Shown: positions 34,422 through 43,450 of the stretch, piece by piece
Layout of the letters: each line of letters begins with the position of its first letter
How positions within the stretch are numbered: position 1 is the stretch's first letter
Source: Candidatus Omnitrophota bacterium
GTDB lineage: Bacteria; Omnitrophota; Gorgyraeia; Zapsychrales; Zapsychraceae
Length of the DNA stretch: 64,000 bases
Direction: 5' to 3'
NCBI GenBank assembly: GCA_020632495.1
Contig: JACKFL010000005.1
Location: 1,674,001 to 1,738,000, forward strand
Program-made: the position numbers and the translations under genes
The notes under the pieces: generated by a model
What the model was told of the DNA's origin: nothing
The model's input: the letters and a program-made list of their open reading frames with translations, nothing else
The model's database searches: none

Positions 34422-35330
34422 ATGGCTTTATTTGGACGCAAACATTTTAATCTCCTGAATTCCAAAAAGAAGGATATTCCCGCCGGACTGTGGGCGCAGT
34501 GCAAGGATTGTTCCGCCACCATCTATAAAAAAGAGCTGGTGGACAATCTCAGCGTATGTCCCAAATGCGGTTATCATTTTCCGCTGAATGCCAGAGAGCG
34601 TATTGATTTGCTGATCGATCTGGGAACCTTCAAGGAGCGCGACCAGGACCTGGTCTCGGTCGATCCGCTGAAGTTCAAGGGACCCAAGACATACAAAGAA
34701 AAACTTCATTCCGATCAGAAGTCGACGGGGTTGCGGGATGCCGTCATCTCCGGTGAGGGTAATATCAACGGGAGTCCCGTGATGATCGCGGTGACTGATT
34801 CCCGTTTTATTATGGGGTCCATGGGATCGGTCGTGGGGGAGCGGATCACGCGGGCCATTGAGAGCGCGACGGATAAACGCATCCCGGTGATTATCGTTTC
34901 CGGTTCAGGTGGGGGGGCGCGGATGTATGAGGGCGTCTTCTCGCTGATGCAGATGGCCAAGACGTGCTCGGCCCTGGCGCGTCACAATGAGGCCGGATTG
35001 TTGCATATCTCGTGTCTGACCAATCCTACGATGGCCGGGATTATGGCGTCCTTTGCCGGCGTCGGAGATATCATTATGGCCGAGCCGCGGGCGCTGATCG
35101 GCTTTACCGGTCCCCGGGTGATCGAACAGACGATCCGGCAAAAATTGCCGGCAGGCTTCCAGCAATCCGAATTTCTCCTGGAGCACGGCCTGATCGATAT
35201 GATTGTGGACCGCAAAGACCTCAAGGCCCGTATTTCCCAGGTGATTGATTACACGAGTAAGTCCCCGGCTGTCGCCGCCGCACCCGTGACGGATCCGGTC
35301 CCGCCTCCGGAAACCCCTGACAATTCCTGA
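34422..35330 (+). CDS. accD: Acetyl-CoA carboxylase carboxyltransferase subunit beta
   Basis: 302 residues. N-terminal zinc ribbon CKDC...CPKC (about 28-50), then the crotonase-fold carboxyltransferase domain with SGSGGGARMYEGVFSLMQM and GFTGPRVIEQTIRQKLP. With AccA it transfers the carboxyl group from biotin to acetyl-CoA, making malonyl-CoA for fatty acid synthesis. AccA, AccB and AccC are not in the window. The ribosome site GGGAGGG precedes the ATG. The C-terminal tail is Pro-rich. Confidence 0.96.
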   Translation: MALFGRKHFNLLNSKKKDIPAGLWAQCKDCSATIYKKELVDNLSVCPKCGYHFPLNARERIDLLIDLGTFKERDQDLVSVDPLKFKGPKTYKEKLHSDQKSTGLRDAVISGEGNINGSPVMIAVTDSRFIMGSMGSVVGERITRAIESATDKRIPVIIVSGSGGGARMYEGVFSLMQMAKTCSALARHNEAGLLHISCLTNPTMAGIMASFAGVGDIIMAEPRALIGFTGPRVIEQTIRQKLPAGFQQSEFLLEHGLIDMIVDRKDLKARISQVIDYTSKSPAVAAAPVTDPVPPPETPDNS

Positions 35331-35367
35331 AAGGGTCCTTATTCCTCCAGAAATACAAATTATTCGT

Positions 35368-35396
35368 TTGCAAACTGATACGATTTTTAATAGAAT
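35368..35396 (+). promoter_or_regulatory. Predicted sigma70 promoter of the ABC ATPase / diguanylate cyclase operon
   Basis: TTGCAA (35368-35373), a 17-nt AT-rich spacer, TAGAAT (35391-35396). It lies 46 nt before the ATG at 35443. Confidence 0.6.
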
Positions 35397-35442
35397 AATG
35401 GAATTATTCAACCGATAAAATGTCGAAACAGAGTGAAACGCT

Positions 35443-36546
35443 ATGGCACAGATAACTTTGAAGGATGTTTCCAAGATATATAAAGGCGGCGTGAAGGCCG
35501 TTGATGCCGCAAATCTTGAGATCAAGAACAAGGAATTCATGGTCTTGGTCGGCCCGTCGGGCTGCGGAAAGTCAACCACGTTGCGCATGGTCGCCGGTCT
35601 GGAGGACATCTCCGATGGTCAGATTCACATCGGGGACCGTTTAGTTAATGATGTCCCGGCCAAGGACAGAGACATCGCCATGGTGTTCCAGAACTACGCG
35701 CTGTATCCGCACATGACCGTGTATGAGAATATGTCCTTCGGGCTCAAGCTGCGCAAGTATCCAAAGGAAGAGATCGAGAAGCGTGTCAACGAGGCGGCGG
35801 AGATCCTGGGTATCAAGCGGATGTTGAAGCGGCGGCCCAAGCAGCTGTCCGGGGGGGAACGTCAGCGCGTTGCCCTCGGCCGGGCAATCGTGCGGAAACC
35901 CAAGGTCTTTCTCTTCGATGAGCCGTTATCCAATCTCGACGCCAAACTTCGCGTTCAAATGCGGACCGAGATCCACAAACTGCGTCTGCGTCTGCAAACC
36001 ACCTTTATCTACGTCACCCACGATCAAACCGAGGCGCTCACCCTGGGCGACAGGATCTGTGTTATGAAGGACGGCAAGATCCAGCAGTGCGCCGATCCGA
36101 TGACCATCTACGATTGTCCGGTCAACAAATTCGTGGCCAGTTTTATCGGCTCGCCGCCGATCAGCTTTCTGGAGGGCCGGATTATCAAGAAGGGACAAAA
36201 ATACTACTTCGACGAAGGCAAATTCAGCGTCAAATTGGTCGAAGAAATGTATAAGGCCATTAAACCCTACGAGGGCAAGGAAGTCATTTTTGCCATACGT
36301 CCCGAAGACATTTATGATAAACTGTTCGTATCCGAGTCTTCGCCCGACAACACCATTCGTGCCGCCTGTGAAGTGGTAGAGCCTCTCGGCTCTGAAGTGT
36401 ATTTATATCTGAACACGGGAAAACAAACATTCATCGCTCGGGTCGGGGCTCACAACAGGCCCGAGGTGAATCGTGACATGGACCTCGTTTTTGATATGAG
36501 CAAGGTGCACTTCTTTGACCCCAAAACAGAACAAAGAATATCTTAA
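35443..36546 (+). CDS. ABC transporter ATP-binding protein, MsmK/UgpC (sugar importer) type
   Basis: 367 residues. Walker A GPSGCGKST (about 38-46), Q-loop QNYALYPHMTVYENM, signature LSGGERQRVALGRA, Walker B VFLFDEPLSNLDA, H-loop THDQ. A C-terminal regulatory OB-type (TOBE) domain about 240-365 is typical of MalK/UgpC/MsmK. Such ATPases can energise several sugar importers, and no permease or binding-protein gene is nearby, so this may be a shared ATPase. The 3' end overlaps the following diguanylate cyclase gene by 32 nt, an unusual link between transport and c-di-GMP. Confidence 0.93.
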   Translation: MAQITLKDVSKIYKGGVKAVDAANLEIKNKEFMVLVGPSGCGKSTTLRMVAGLEDISDGQIHIGDRLVNDVPAKDRDIAMVFQNYALYPHMTVYENMSFGLKLRKYPKEEIEKRVNEAAEILGIKRMLKRRPKQLSGGERQRVALGRAIVRKPKVFLFDEPLSNLDAKLRVQMRTEIHKLRLRLQTTFIYVTHDQTEALTLGDRICVMKDGKIQQCADPMTIYDCPVNKFVASFIGSPPISFLEGRIIKKGQKYYFDEGKFSVKLVEEMYKAIKPYEGKEVIFAIRPEDIYDKLFVSESSPDNTIRAACEVVEPLGSEVYLYLNTGKQTFIARVGAHNRPEVNRDMDLVFDMSKVHFFDPKTEQRIS

Positions 36547-37819
36547 TAATCCCCTCCCGCTAATCATCATTCTCCTCACGCCGCTTATCGGTCTGTTCAT
36601 ACTGGCCGTCGCCGCCGACCTGCGTGTTTTTATTCTGATCGGATTTGCCCTTTCCGCCATATTGGTGGTGCTGCTCCCGGCCCACTTGCGTCTGACGCGT
36701 ATGCGCGCCGCCGCCGAACTTCAGCTCCAGGATATTCGCGAGCGTATGAACCTCGTCGACTTTTCCATCCAGAAGGAAGACCGAACCATCCGCTCCATTC
36801 AGGACAAGATCACCGACTTCTCTCAGCTTAAGGTCGTCACGGAGAAGCTCAGTCAATGCCTGACACTTGATGAAACCACCAAGACGCTCTCGCGCGAGAT
36901 CCGACGGTTGCTGGGGGACAGGGACGCGACGGTGATCCTGTATTTATTCCACTCAAAGACCGGCGACCTGGGAATCTCGTCGTCCCACAAGGGACAGATG
37001 CGTGTAAATCTCAAAACTAAACGAGGGGACGAGTTCGACCACTATTTGGTCAAAACCATGCAGCCGCTGCTGATTGAGGATCTGAAAAGTGACTACCGCT
37101 TCGATATCGACAAGGTGAAGATTCAGGATGAGCGGACAATCGGTTCATTGATCAGTGTGCCGATGGTCGTCGATCAGCGCGCGTTGGGTATTCTGCGTAT
37201 CGACAGCCCGCAGGACCATAAATTCAATACGCAGGATCTGCGATTTTTGCGTACCGTCGCAGATGTCGGCGCGATGGCGATTGAAAACGCGCAGTTGTAT
37301 CAGCATGTCCAGCAACTGGCAATCCGCGACGGATTGACCGGGCTGTACCTGCGCCGGTATTTGAAGGAGCGCATGCCGCCGGAGGTGGCGCGCCAGCTGC
37401 GCAACGACGGCCGCCTGGCGTTCTTGATGATCGATATCGACAAGTTTAAGGTGTACAACGATAAATTCGGCCACATGGCCGGAGATATCGTCCTGAAGAC
37501 GGTGGGGGAGTTTATGCAGGATTTCTTCGACCAGCCCGGCGTCCTGCTCTGCCGGTACGGCGGTGAGGAATTCGCGGTGATGTTGCCCGACTGTGACAAG
37601 AAAGCGGCGGCTGAATTGGCAGAGGAGATGCGCCGCCAGATTGCGATGAAGATGGTCATCCTCCGGCGGGAGAAAACGAACATTACCGTGTCGGTCGGCG
37701 TGGCCGGTCTGCCTGAGGATGCGAAAGTTGTCGACGAGTTGATCAGGGTGGCCGACCAGGCTCTCTACCGGGCCAAGGAAACCGGCCGTGACCGGGTGTG
37801 TTTGGCGGGAGAAGGATAG
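36515..37819 (+). CDS. Membrane GAF-GGDEF diguanylate cyclase
   Basis: 434 residues. Two transmembrane helices (about 13-55), a helical linker (about 60-100), a GAF domain (about 100-265), and a GGDEF domain (about 270-434) with the active-site GGEEF at 349-353. It makes cyclic di-GMP. No RxxD inhibitory site precedes the motif, so product inhibition by that site is not expected. The chosen ATG lies inside the ABC gene, a 32-nt overlap. A later in-frame start would remove the first membrane helix, so the early start is preferred. Confidence 0.88.
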   Translation: MTPKQNKEYLNNPLPLIIILLTPLIGLFILAVAADLRVFILIGFALSAILVVLLPAHLRLTRMRAAAELQLQDIRERMNLVDFSIQKEDRTIRSIQDKITDFSQLKVVTEKLSQCLTLDETTKTLSREIRRLLGDRDATVILYLFHSKTGDLGISSSHKGQMRVNLKTKRGDEFDHYLVKTMQPLLIEDLKSDYRFDIDKVKIQDERTIGSLISVPMVVDQRALGILRIDSPQDHKFNTQDLRFLRTVADVGAMAIENAQLYQHVQQLAIRDGLTGLYLRRYLKERMPPEVARQLRNDGRLAFLMIDIDKFKVYNDKFGHMAGDIVLKTVGEFMQDFFDQPGVLLCRYGGEEFAVMLPDCDKKAAAELAEEMRRQIAMKMVILRREKTNITVSVGVAGLPEDAKVVDELIRVADQALYRAKETGRDRVCLAGEG

Positions 37820-37820
37820 T

Positions 37821-38831
37821 ATGTTTGAAACTCTGAGCATTTTGACATTCATATATGTGGCGATCGTCCTGGCCTACATCCGTAAGCTGATTATTCAGAT
37901 GCAACAGGACAACATGCGCCAGATAGAGGACCTTCAGAAGATTTATGCCAAGCTCGTCGACCAGCAGAATCAATTGGCGGAGCACAAAATCGATATTCAA
38001 AATGAGGCCAGCAAGGTTTTCACTCTTTACGACATGACGCGTGAGGTCACGCGGACCCGCAGCCAACAGGACGCCTTTGAGATCTTCAAAGACAAGTTGC
38101 ATCAAAACGTACACTACGTGAAGTGTGAGTTGTCCGATGCCCCCTGTCCCGAGGTCACCAACTTTGTGGGTAAGAACGGCCGTTTCTTTTTCCGGCTCAG
38201 AAACAAGGAAACCGAGATGGGGCATATTATGATCGACCGGCTCGAGCCCGAAGACAAGGACAAGGCCGTTATCCTGTGCCATCAATTCGCCCTGGCCCTG
38301 CGGCGGGTCAAATTGTACCAGGAGATCGAGCAAACGGCGATCACCGACAGTCTTACCGGTCTGCATACCCGGCGTTATGCCCTGGAGCGGCTGGACGAAG
38401 AATTGACGCGCGCCAAGTCCCGGCGGATGGACATGGCGGTCTTGATGATCGACATTGATCATTTCAAGAATTGCAATGACCGGTACGGGCATCTGGTGGG
38501 GGACCAGATCCTGCGGGAAGTCGGCGATGTTATCCGCAGCAGTACCCGGGAGATTGATATTGCTGGCCGCTACGGCGGGGAGGAATTTTGTATCGTTCTG
38601 CCCGACACAGACTTAAGCGGTGCCCGCTACGCGGCCGAGCGTATCCGGTCCGCCGCGGAGGAGCGGACGATTACCGCGTACGATGCCACTGTGCATATCA
38701 CCGTCAGTATCGGGATCGCCACTTATCCCGCGGATGCCCGCAAAAGCTCCGAATTGATCGATAAGGCCGACTGGACGCTATACAAGGCGAAGAAACAGGG
38801 GCGCAACCGCGTCTGCGCCTTCGGAGACTAG
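37821..38831 (+). CDS. GGDEF diguanylate cyclase with intact I-site
   Basis: 336 residues from ATG 37821, which has GGAGAAGG just upstream and follows the previous stop by 1 nt. One N-terminal membrane segment (about 4-20), a coiled coil (about 22-70), a divergent sensor region (about 75-160, perhaps GAF-like), then GGDEF (about 170-336) with GGEEF at 252-256. The inhibitory RxxD motif is present (R243-E-I-D246, five residues before GGEEF). The two adjacent cyclases thus seem to differ in feedback control. Confidence 0.88.
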   Translation: MFETLSILTFIYVAIVLAYIRKLIIQMQQDNMRQIEDLQKIYAKLVDQQNQLAEHKIDIQNEASKVFTLYDMTREVTRTRSQQDAFEIFKDKLHQNVHYVKCELSDAPCPEVTNFVGKNGRFFFRLRNKETEMGHIMIDRLEPEDKDKAVILCHQFALALRRVKLYQEIEQTAITDSLTGLHTRRYALERLDEELTRAKSRRMDMAVLMIDIDHFKNCNDRYGHLVGDQILREVGDVIRSSTREIDIAGRYGGEEFCIVLPDTDLSGARYAAERIRSAAEERTITAYDATVHITVSIGIATYPADARKSSELIDKADWTLYKAKKQGRNRVCAFGD

Positions 38832-39031
38832 CCCGAACTGCTTACTGCCGTTAGACTTTGCTCCCTCAGCCGAGGGGCCGTCCGGCCCAAAAACACCATT
38901 CAAAGGTTGAATCCCCGCAGGGCATCATGTAGAATGAGACCATCTCAGCAGGCCTCTCATTCCCGAGTATTGCCTATTTCTAGAGTTGACCACTTTTAAT
39001 AATTCTATTAGTACAGGTATATCTATCCACG
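38832..39031. other. 200-nt intergenic region
   Basis: No gene seen. It holds a small perfect hairpin, GGGCC-GTCC-GGCCC (38875-38888), followed by A rather than T, so it is not a terminator for the + strand. A weak promoter candidate, TTGACC (38986-38991), 17 nt, TAGTAC (39009-39014), precedes the ROK kinase gene. Confidence 0.5.
38986..39014 (+). promoter_or_regulatory. Candidate promoter of the ROK kinase / lptD transcript
   Basis: TTGACC (38986-38991), 17-nt spacer, TAGTAC (39009-39014); the -10 is weak. It lies 17 nt before the ATG at 39032. Confidence 0.4.
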
Positions 39032-39937
39032 ATGGATCGTCATATATTGGGCATCGACGTGGGAGGGACGAATGTCAAATTGGGCATTGTCGCTCCCGGC
39101 GGCAAAATTGTCGCTCGTGCCAACATAGGCACTAAAAATCATTCGCGCAGCAAGCTTCAATTGATCAAGGCCATGGTCCAGACGGCGGGCGAATTGATCG
39201 CCTCCGAAGGTCTGGCAAAACAGGATTTCTGTGGCGTCGGGATCGGTCTGCCGGGATTGATCGACCCGGTGGGCGGGATCGTGCGGTACCTGCCGAATAT
39301 TCCCGGCTGGCGCAATGTCCGCCTGCAGGAGATCATGGCAAACGACCTCGGCCTGCCGGTATTTATCGAGAACGATGTGAACATGATTACCCTGGCGGAA
39401 TGGAAGTTCGGGGCCGGTGTGGGCTATGAGAATTTTATCTGCATTACCCTGGGCACCGGTGTCGGCGGCGGTCTGATTCTTAATAACGCCATGTACCGGG
39501 GAGAAGGTTTTGTGGCCGGTGAGGTCGGTCATATGCCCTTGGGGGAGTCCACGCTGGAAGGGCATGTCGGCAACGGAGTGCTCGCCGAACGGGCCGGAAA
39601 GATTTTTAAGATCAGAAACATGCAGCCTCCCGACGTGTTCCGGCTGGCTCAGGAGGGAAATGCCCGGGCCATCGAATTCTGGGAGGAGGTGGGAACGTAC
39701 TTGGGAACGACCCTGGCGGGGGTGATCAACCTGCTGAACCTGCGGCTGGTCATCGTCGGCGGCGGCGTCTCCAACAATTACCGGTTTTTCGCCCCGGCTA
39801 TGAAGGCCACACTCAAGGCCAAGGCCATGCGCGTCCAGGCAGGTATGGTCAAGGTTACACGGTGCAAACTGCATAATGACGCCGGAATCATCGGCGCCCG
39901 TATTTTGGTAGAGGAATTCCTCATTGGCAAAGGCTGA
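39032..39937 (+). CDS. ROK-family sugar kinase (glucokinase-like)
   Basis: 301 residues. ATP-binding GIDVGGTNVKLG at about 5-16, the sugar and catalytic region ENDVNMITLAEW (the D is the expected catalytic base), LGTGVGGGLI, and GEVGHMPLGE. In most ROK kinases the last is followed by a zinc-binding CxCGxxGCxE motif. Here the segment reads GESTLEGHVGNG with no cysteines, so the zinc site is missing. The substrate is probably a hexose such as glucose or N-acetylmannosamine; this cannot be told from sequence. The stop lies inside lptD (14-nt overlap). Confidence 0.88.
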   Translation: MDRHILGIDVGGTNVKLGIVAPGGKIVARANIGTKNHSRSKLQLIKAMVQTAGELIASEGLAKQDFCGVGIGLPGLIDPVGGIVRYLPNIPGWRNVRLQEIMANDLGLPVFIENDVNMITLAEWKFGAGVGYENFICITLGTGVGGGLILNNAMYRGEGFVAGEVGHMPLGESTLEGHVGNGVLAERAGKIFKIRNMQPPDVFRLAQEGNARAIEFWEEVGTYLGTTLAGVINLLNLRLVIVGGGVSNNYRFFAPAMKATLKAKAMRVQAGMVKVTRCKLHNDAGIIGARILVEEFLIGKG

Positions 39938-42065
39938 CAATAATTTCCTGCGCTCCGCCTTCCGGACGGGGGTGACTCTGATCTGGCTCTTGACCGCGTG
40001 CCTGCCGGCAGGAGCGCAGGGCACTCAGAACCGGAACGGAGGACAGGTCGAGCTCAACGGGGACACCGTGGAGTATGACCGGGAAAGAAACCGTGTCATT
40101 GTCGTGGGCGATGTTGTGATCAAGTACCGGGGCACGACGCTGATGTGTGACCGGGCCGAATATGATCAGAATACGCAAACCGCCGTCGCCACCGGAAACG
40201 TCCGTCTGCTCACCGAGCAGGGCGAGGTATGGGGCGACGATCTGACATTTAATTACGCCACGATGACCGGTGATTTCCAATCGGCCCGTCTGCTGGCCGA
40301 TCCCTATTACGGCGGCGGCGAGCAGGTTGAGATGGTCAATCAAGACAAGTTTGTGATGACCAACGGTTACGTCACGACCAGCGACTACGACAAGCCGGAG
40401 TGGCGTATCCAATCCAAGAAAATCGACATCTATCCGGGTGACAAACTCGTCGCCCATGGCAACCGCCTCAAGATCGGCGAAATCCCGCTGATGTTTCTTC
40501 CGCGTTACTGGCACCGGCTGGACGATACCAAACCTAAACTGATTCTCACCCCGGGTTACGACAGTGATTGGGGGATGTTTTTGCTGACGCAGTACCGCTT
40601 CTATACCAGCAAATACGTCAAAGGGGTTCTGCGGCTCGATTACCGCGAACTGCTTGACGTCGCCTCGGGTTTCGATGTCGACTACAAGACGCCCGGTTAC
40701 GGCGCGGGGCTATTGAAGGCCTATTACACCAATGAACGCAAGATCGATGCGGACCGTCTTTGGGATGATCGCCGCACGCCGACACCCGAAACGGAACGAT
40801 ACAAAGTCGAATGGCGCCATAAATGGATCCTCGACGAGCGTACCACAGCTATCGCGCAGTATTACAAGCTGAGTGACCGGAATTTCCTTAAAGACTATTT
40901 TGAACGTGAGTTTGAGGAGGATTCATTTCCCGACACATTTTTCCTGCTGACCCATACCTTTCCGAAAGGAACTCTCAGTCTGCGCTCCGATGTGCGCGTG
41001 AACCGGTTCGTCAGTGATGTCGAGCGGTTGCCGGAGCTGCGTTACGACTTGAACAATACCGAGATCGGAGACACAGGCTTTTATTTCCGCAACATCACCA
41101 CCTTTTCGTACTTGACGGAAAAAAGCGCGTCGCCCCGCACGTTCCAGGAAAACACCAACCGCTATGACACTGATTACGAGATTTCGTATCCGGCCAAAGT
41201 CGGCGTGGTGGAAGTGCGGCCGTTCATCGGCGGACGGAACACGTTTTACACCCGGACGCTCGACCCGGACAAAGACAACGAGATGCGCGAGGTCTACCGG
41301 GCCGGGGCCAGCCTGAGCACCAAGTTTTACAAGATCTATGATCTCGAAACGGATGCCTTGGGACTGGATATTACCCGGTTGCGGCATATCGTGACGCCGA
41401 CCGTCAGCTATACCTACACCACCGATCCCACGGTTGCACCGGGGGAACTCAACCAATTCGACGGAGTGGACAATATCCGCCGCCGGCACACCATCCATCT
41501 CGGGTTGGAAAACAAGCTGCAGACCAAGCGGGGTGACAAGACCGTGGAGCTCCTCAGGGCGGTGTTCGGGGTGGATTACCGGCTGCGGCAGGATTTTCGC
41601 GACAGCGGATTTGACATCGTCACCGCCGATATCGACTTCCGTCCGACCAAGTGGATGACCTTGTATTTTGACTCGAAATATGATACAAGAGAAGATTATC
41701 TTGAGACCGCCAACACCGATTTGTTCTTCAGCGGCGGCTCCAAATGGTCGCTGGGCTTGGGCCACCGGTATACCCGGGACACGGACGACCAAATAACAAC
41801 GCAACTTAAGTACCTGTTTAATCAAAAATGGGCGTTCCGCGGGATCAGCCGGGTGGATGTCGATAACGGTGACCTTGAGGAGCAGGAGTATATCCTGACC
41901 CGGGATCTGCACTCCTGGGAAATGGATCTTCAGGTCAATGAATCCGACGGAGACGGGACGCAGGTCCTCATGCTGTTCCGTCTGAAAGCCTTTCCCGAGC
42001 TGGGATTTGATTTCGGAACCACATTCGAACGCAAACGAAGCGGCTCTGACGCGGGAGATAACTAG
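39924..42065 (+). CDS. lptD: LptD/OstA-like outer-membrane LPS-assembly protein
   Basis: 713 residues from a TTG start inside the ROK gene, with AGAGG upstream. Signal sequence about 10-32 (LIWLLTACLPAGAQ; a lipobox-like LTAC is also possible). The N-terminal OstA/LptA-like beta-jellyroll (about 40-140) starts VELNGDTVEYDRERNRVIVVG. The rest is a Tyr- and Asp-rich antiparallel beta-barrel region ending near residue 705. LptD inserts LPS into the outer leaflet. The predicted mature protein has a single cysteine (in LMCDRAEY), so the disulfide-controlled maturation known in E. coli cannot operate here. LptE is not seen. Followed by the glycan genes. Confidence 0.85.
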   Translation: MAKADNNFLRSAFRTGVTLIWLLTACLPAGAQGTQNRNGGQVELNGDTVEYDRERNRVIVVGDVVIKYRGTTLMCDRAEYDQNTQTAVATGNVRLLTEQGEVWGDDLTFNYATMTGDFQSARLLADPYYGGGEQVEMVNQDKFVMTNGYVTTSDYDKPEWRIQSKKIDIYPGDKLVAHGNRLKIGEIPLMFLPRYWHRLDDTKPKLILTPGYDSDWGMFLLTQYRFYTSKYVKGVLRLDYRELLDVASGFDVDYKTPGYGAGLLKAYYTNERKIDADRLWDDRRTPTPETERYKVEWRHKWILDERTTAIAQYYKLSDRNFLKDYFEREFEEDSFPDTFFLLTHTFPKGTLSLRSDVRVNRFVSDVERLPELRYDLNNTEIGDTGFYFRNITTFSYLTEKSASPRTFQENTNRYDTDYEISYPAKVGVVEVRPFIGGRNTFYTRTLDPDKDNEMREVYRAGASLSTKFYKIYDLETDALGLDITRLRHIVTPTVSYTYTTDPTVAPGELNQFDGVDNIRRRHTIHLGLENKLQTKRGDKTVELLRAVFGVDYRLRQDFRDSGFDIVTADIDFRPTKWMTLYFDSKYDTREDYLETANTDLFFSGGSKWSLGLGHRYTRDTDDQITTQLKYLFNQKWAFRGISRVDVDNGDLEEQEYILTRDLHSWEMDLQVNESDGDGTQVLMLFRLKAFPELGFDFGTTFERKRSGSDAGDN

Positions 42066-42110
42066 GATGGGTGTGGCGGTGAATAGGCGTCAACGGAAAG
42101 GAGAAAAAGC

Positions 42111-43433
42111 GTGGAAATCGCAATCGTAGGATCGGGTTATGTGGGATTGGTCACCGGCGTGTGCCTGGCGGAAATCGGCCATGACGTAACCTGTATAGAT
42201 GTCGATAAGACCAAGATCAACAAGCTGAAGAAAGGGCTGATACCCATTTATGAACCCGGCCTGGACAAGCTGTTGGTCAAGAATATAAATAACAAGCGTC
42301 TTAAATTCAGTTACTCGATTAAGGACGGCGCGCAAAAAGCTACGGCCATCTTCATCGCTGTGGGAACGCCGTCCAAGAAGAACGGCGACGCCGATTTAAC
42401 TTATGTCGAGAACGTGGCGCGCGAGATCGCCGAGAGCATGACGGATTACAAGCTGGTCATCGAGAAATCGACGGTCCCGGCCGAAACCGGCAAGAAAGTC
42501 GCGCAGACCATCCGCAAATACATTCCTAAGAAGTACCGTCAGGGCAACAAATTGCTGCTGGACTTCGACGTGGCCTCCAATCCGGAGTTTCTGCGCGAGG
42601 GGTCCGCGGTGGAAGACTTTATGAACCCGGACCGGGTCGTGATCGGGGTGGAAAGCAAGCGTGCCGAGAAGTTGCTGCGCGAGATCTACAAGCCGCTGAA
42701 ACCCAAGATGGTCGTGACCAACATCAATTCCGCGGAGTTGATCAAACACGCCTCCAATTCTTTTCTGGCCACGAAAATATCCTTTATCAATGCCATTTCG
42801 CAAATCTGCACGATTCTCGAAGCTGATGTGCTGAAAGTCGCCGAGGGGATGGGCTACGACCGGCGCATCGGACGCCAGTTTCTGAACGCGGGGATCGGCT
42901 ACGGGGGGAGCTGTTTTCCCAAGGATGTGGATGCCTTCATCCGCCTGAGCGAAAAGAGCGGTTACAAATTTCATCTGCTCGAGCAGGTTCGGGAAATCAA
43001 TGAACAACAGAAGGACGCCTTCCTGAAGCTCATCGAAGACAAGATGTGGATTGTCAAAAACAAAACCATCGGTCTGCTCGGGTTGGCATTCAAGCCGAAT
43101 ACCGACGACATGCGCAATGCGCCGTCCATCGATCTGATCCGCGCGCTGCAGAAGGAAGGGGCGCAGATAAAAGCCTATGATCCGGAGGCGGTGGAGAATA
43201 CCCGCAAGATGGTCGAGGGAGTTACTTTTTCAAAGGATCCATACGCCTTGGCCAAGGGCTGCGACTGTCTGCTGTTGGTGACCGAGTGGGAAGAGTTTCA
43301 TGATCTGAACTTTGAGAAGATCCGTGATCTGATGAATCATCCCGTCATCTTTGACGGACGCAATTTGTATCATGACAAGAAGCTGGACAAAATCGGGTTC
43401 GAATATTACGGGATTGGCCGACCGGCCGTGTAA
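42111..43433 (+). CDS. ugd: UDP-glucose 6-dehydrogenase
   Basis: 440 residues from a GTG start preceded by GGAAAGGAG. N-terminal Rossmann fold GSGYVGLVTG, central helical domain, and the catalytic cysteine in GIGYGGSCFPKD (about residue 268). The C-terminal Rossmann-like domain includes GLAFKPNTDDMRNAPS. It oxidises UDP-glucose to UDP-glucuronate with NAD+, feeding the decarboxylase two genes downstream. It opens the glycan block. Confidence 0.93.
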   Translation: MEIAIVGSGYVGLVTGVCLAEIGHDVTCIDVDKTKINKLKKGLIPIYEPGLDKLLVKNINNKRLKFSYSIKDGAQKATAIFIAVGTPSKKNGDADLTYVENVAREIAESMTDYKLVIEKSTVPAETGKKVAQTIRKYIPKKYRQGNKLLLDFDVASNPEFLREGSAVEDFMNPDRVVIGVESKRAEKLLREIYKPLKPKMVVTNINSAELIKHASNSFLATKISFINAISQICTILEADVLKVAEGMGYDRRIGRQFLNAGIGYGGSCFPKDVDAFIRLSEKSGYKFHLLEQVREINEQQKDAFLKLIEDKMWIVKNKTIGLLGLAFKPNTDDMRNAPSIDLIRALQKEGAQIKAYDPEAVENTRKMVEGVTFSKDPYALAKGCDCLLLVTEWEEFHDLNFEKIRDLMNHPVIFDGRNLYHDKKLDKIGFEYYGIGRPAV

Positions 43434-43450
43434 ATTCGTAAAGGAGGCCA

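Noticed and set aside
38875..38893. Hairpin followed by AAAAA as a terminator
   Set aside because: The run is A on the + strand and precedes the hairpin when read on the - strand, so it terminates neither strand.
38902..38915. GGTTGAATCC as a tRNA T-loop
   Set aside because: No cloverleaf could be built around it; no acceptor or anticodon stems.
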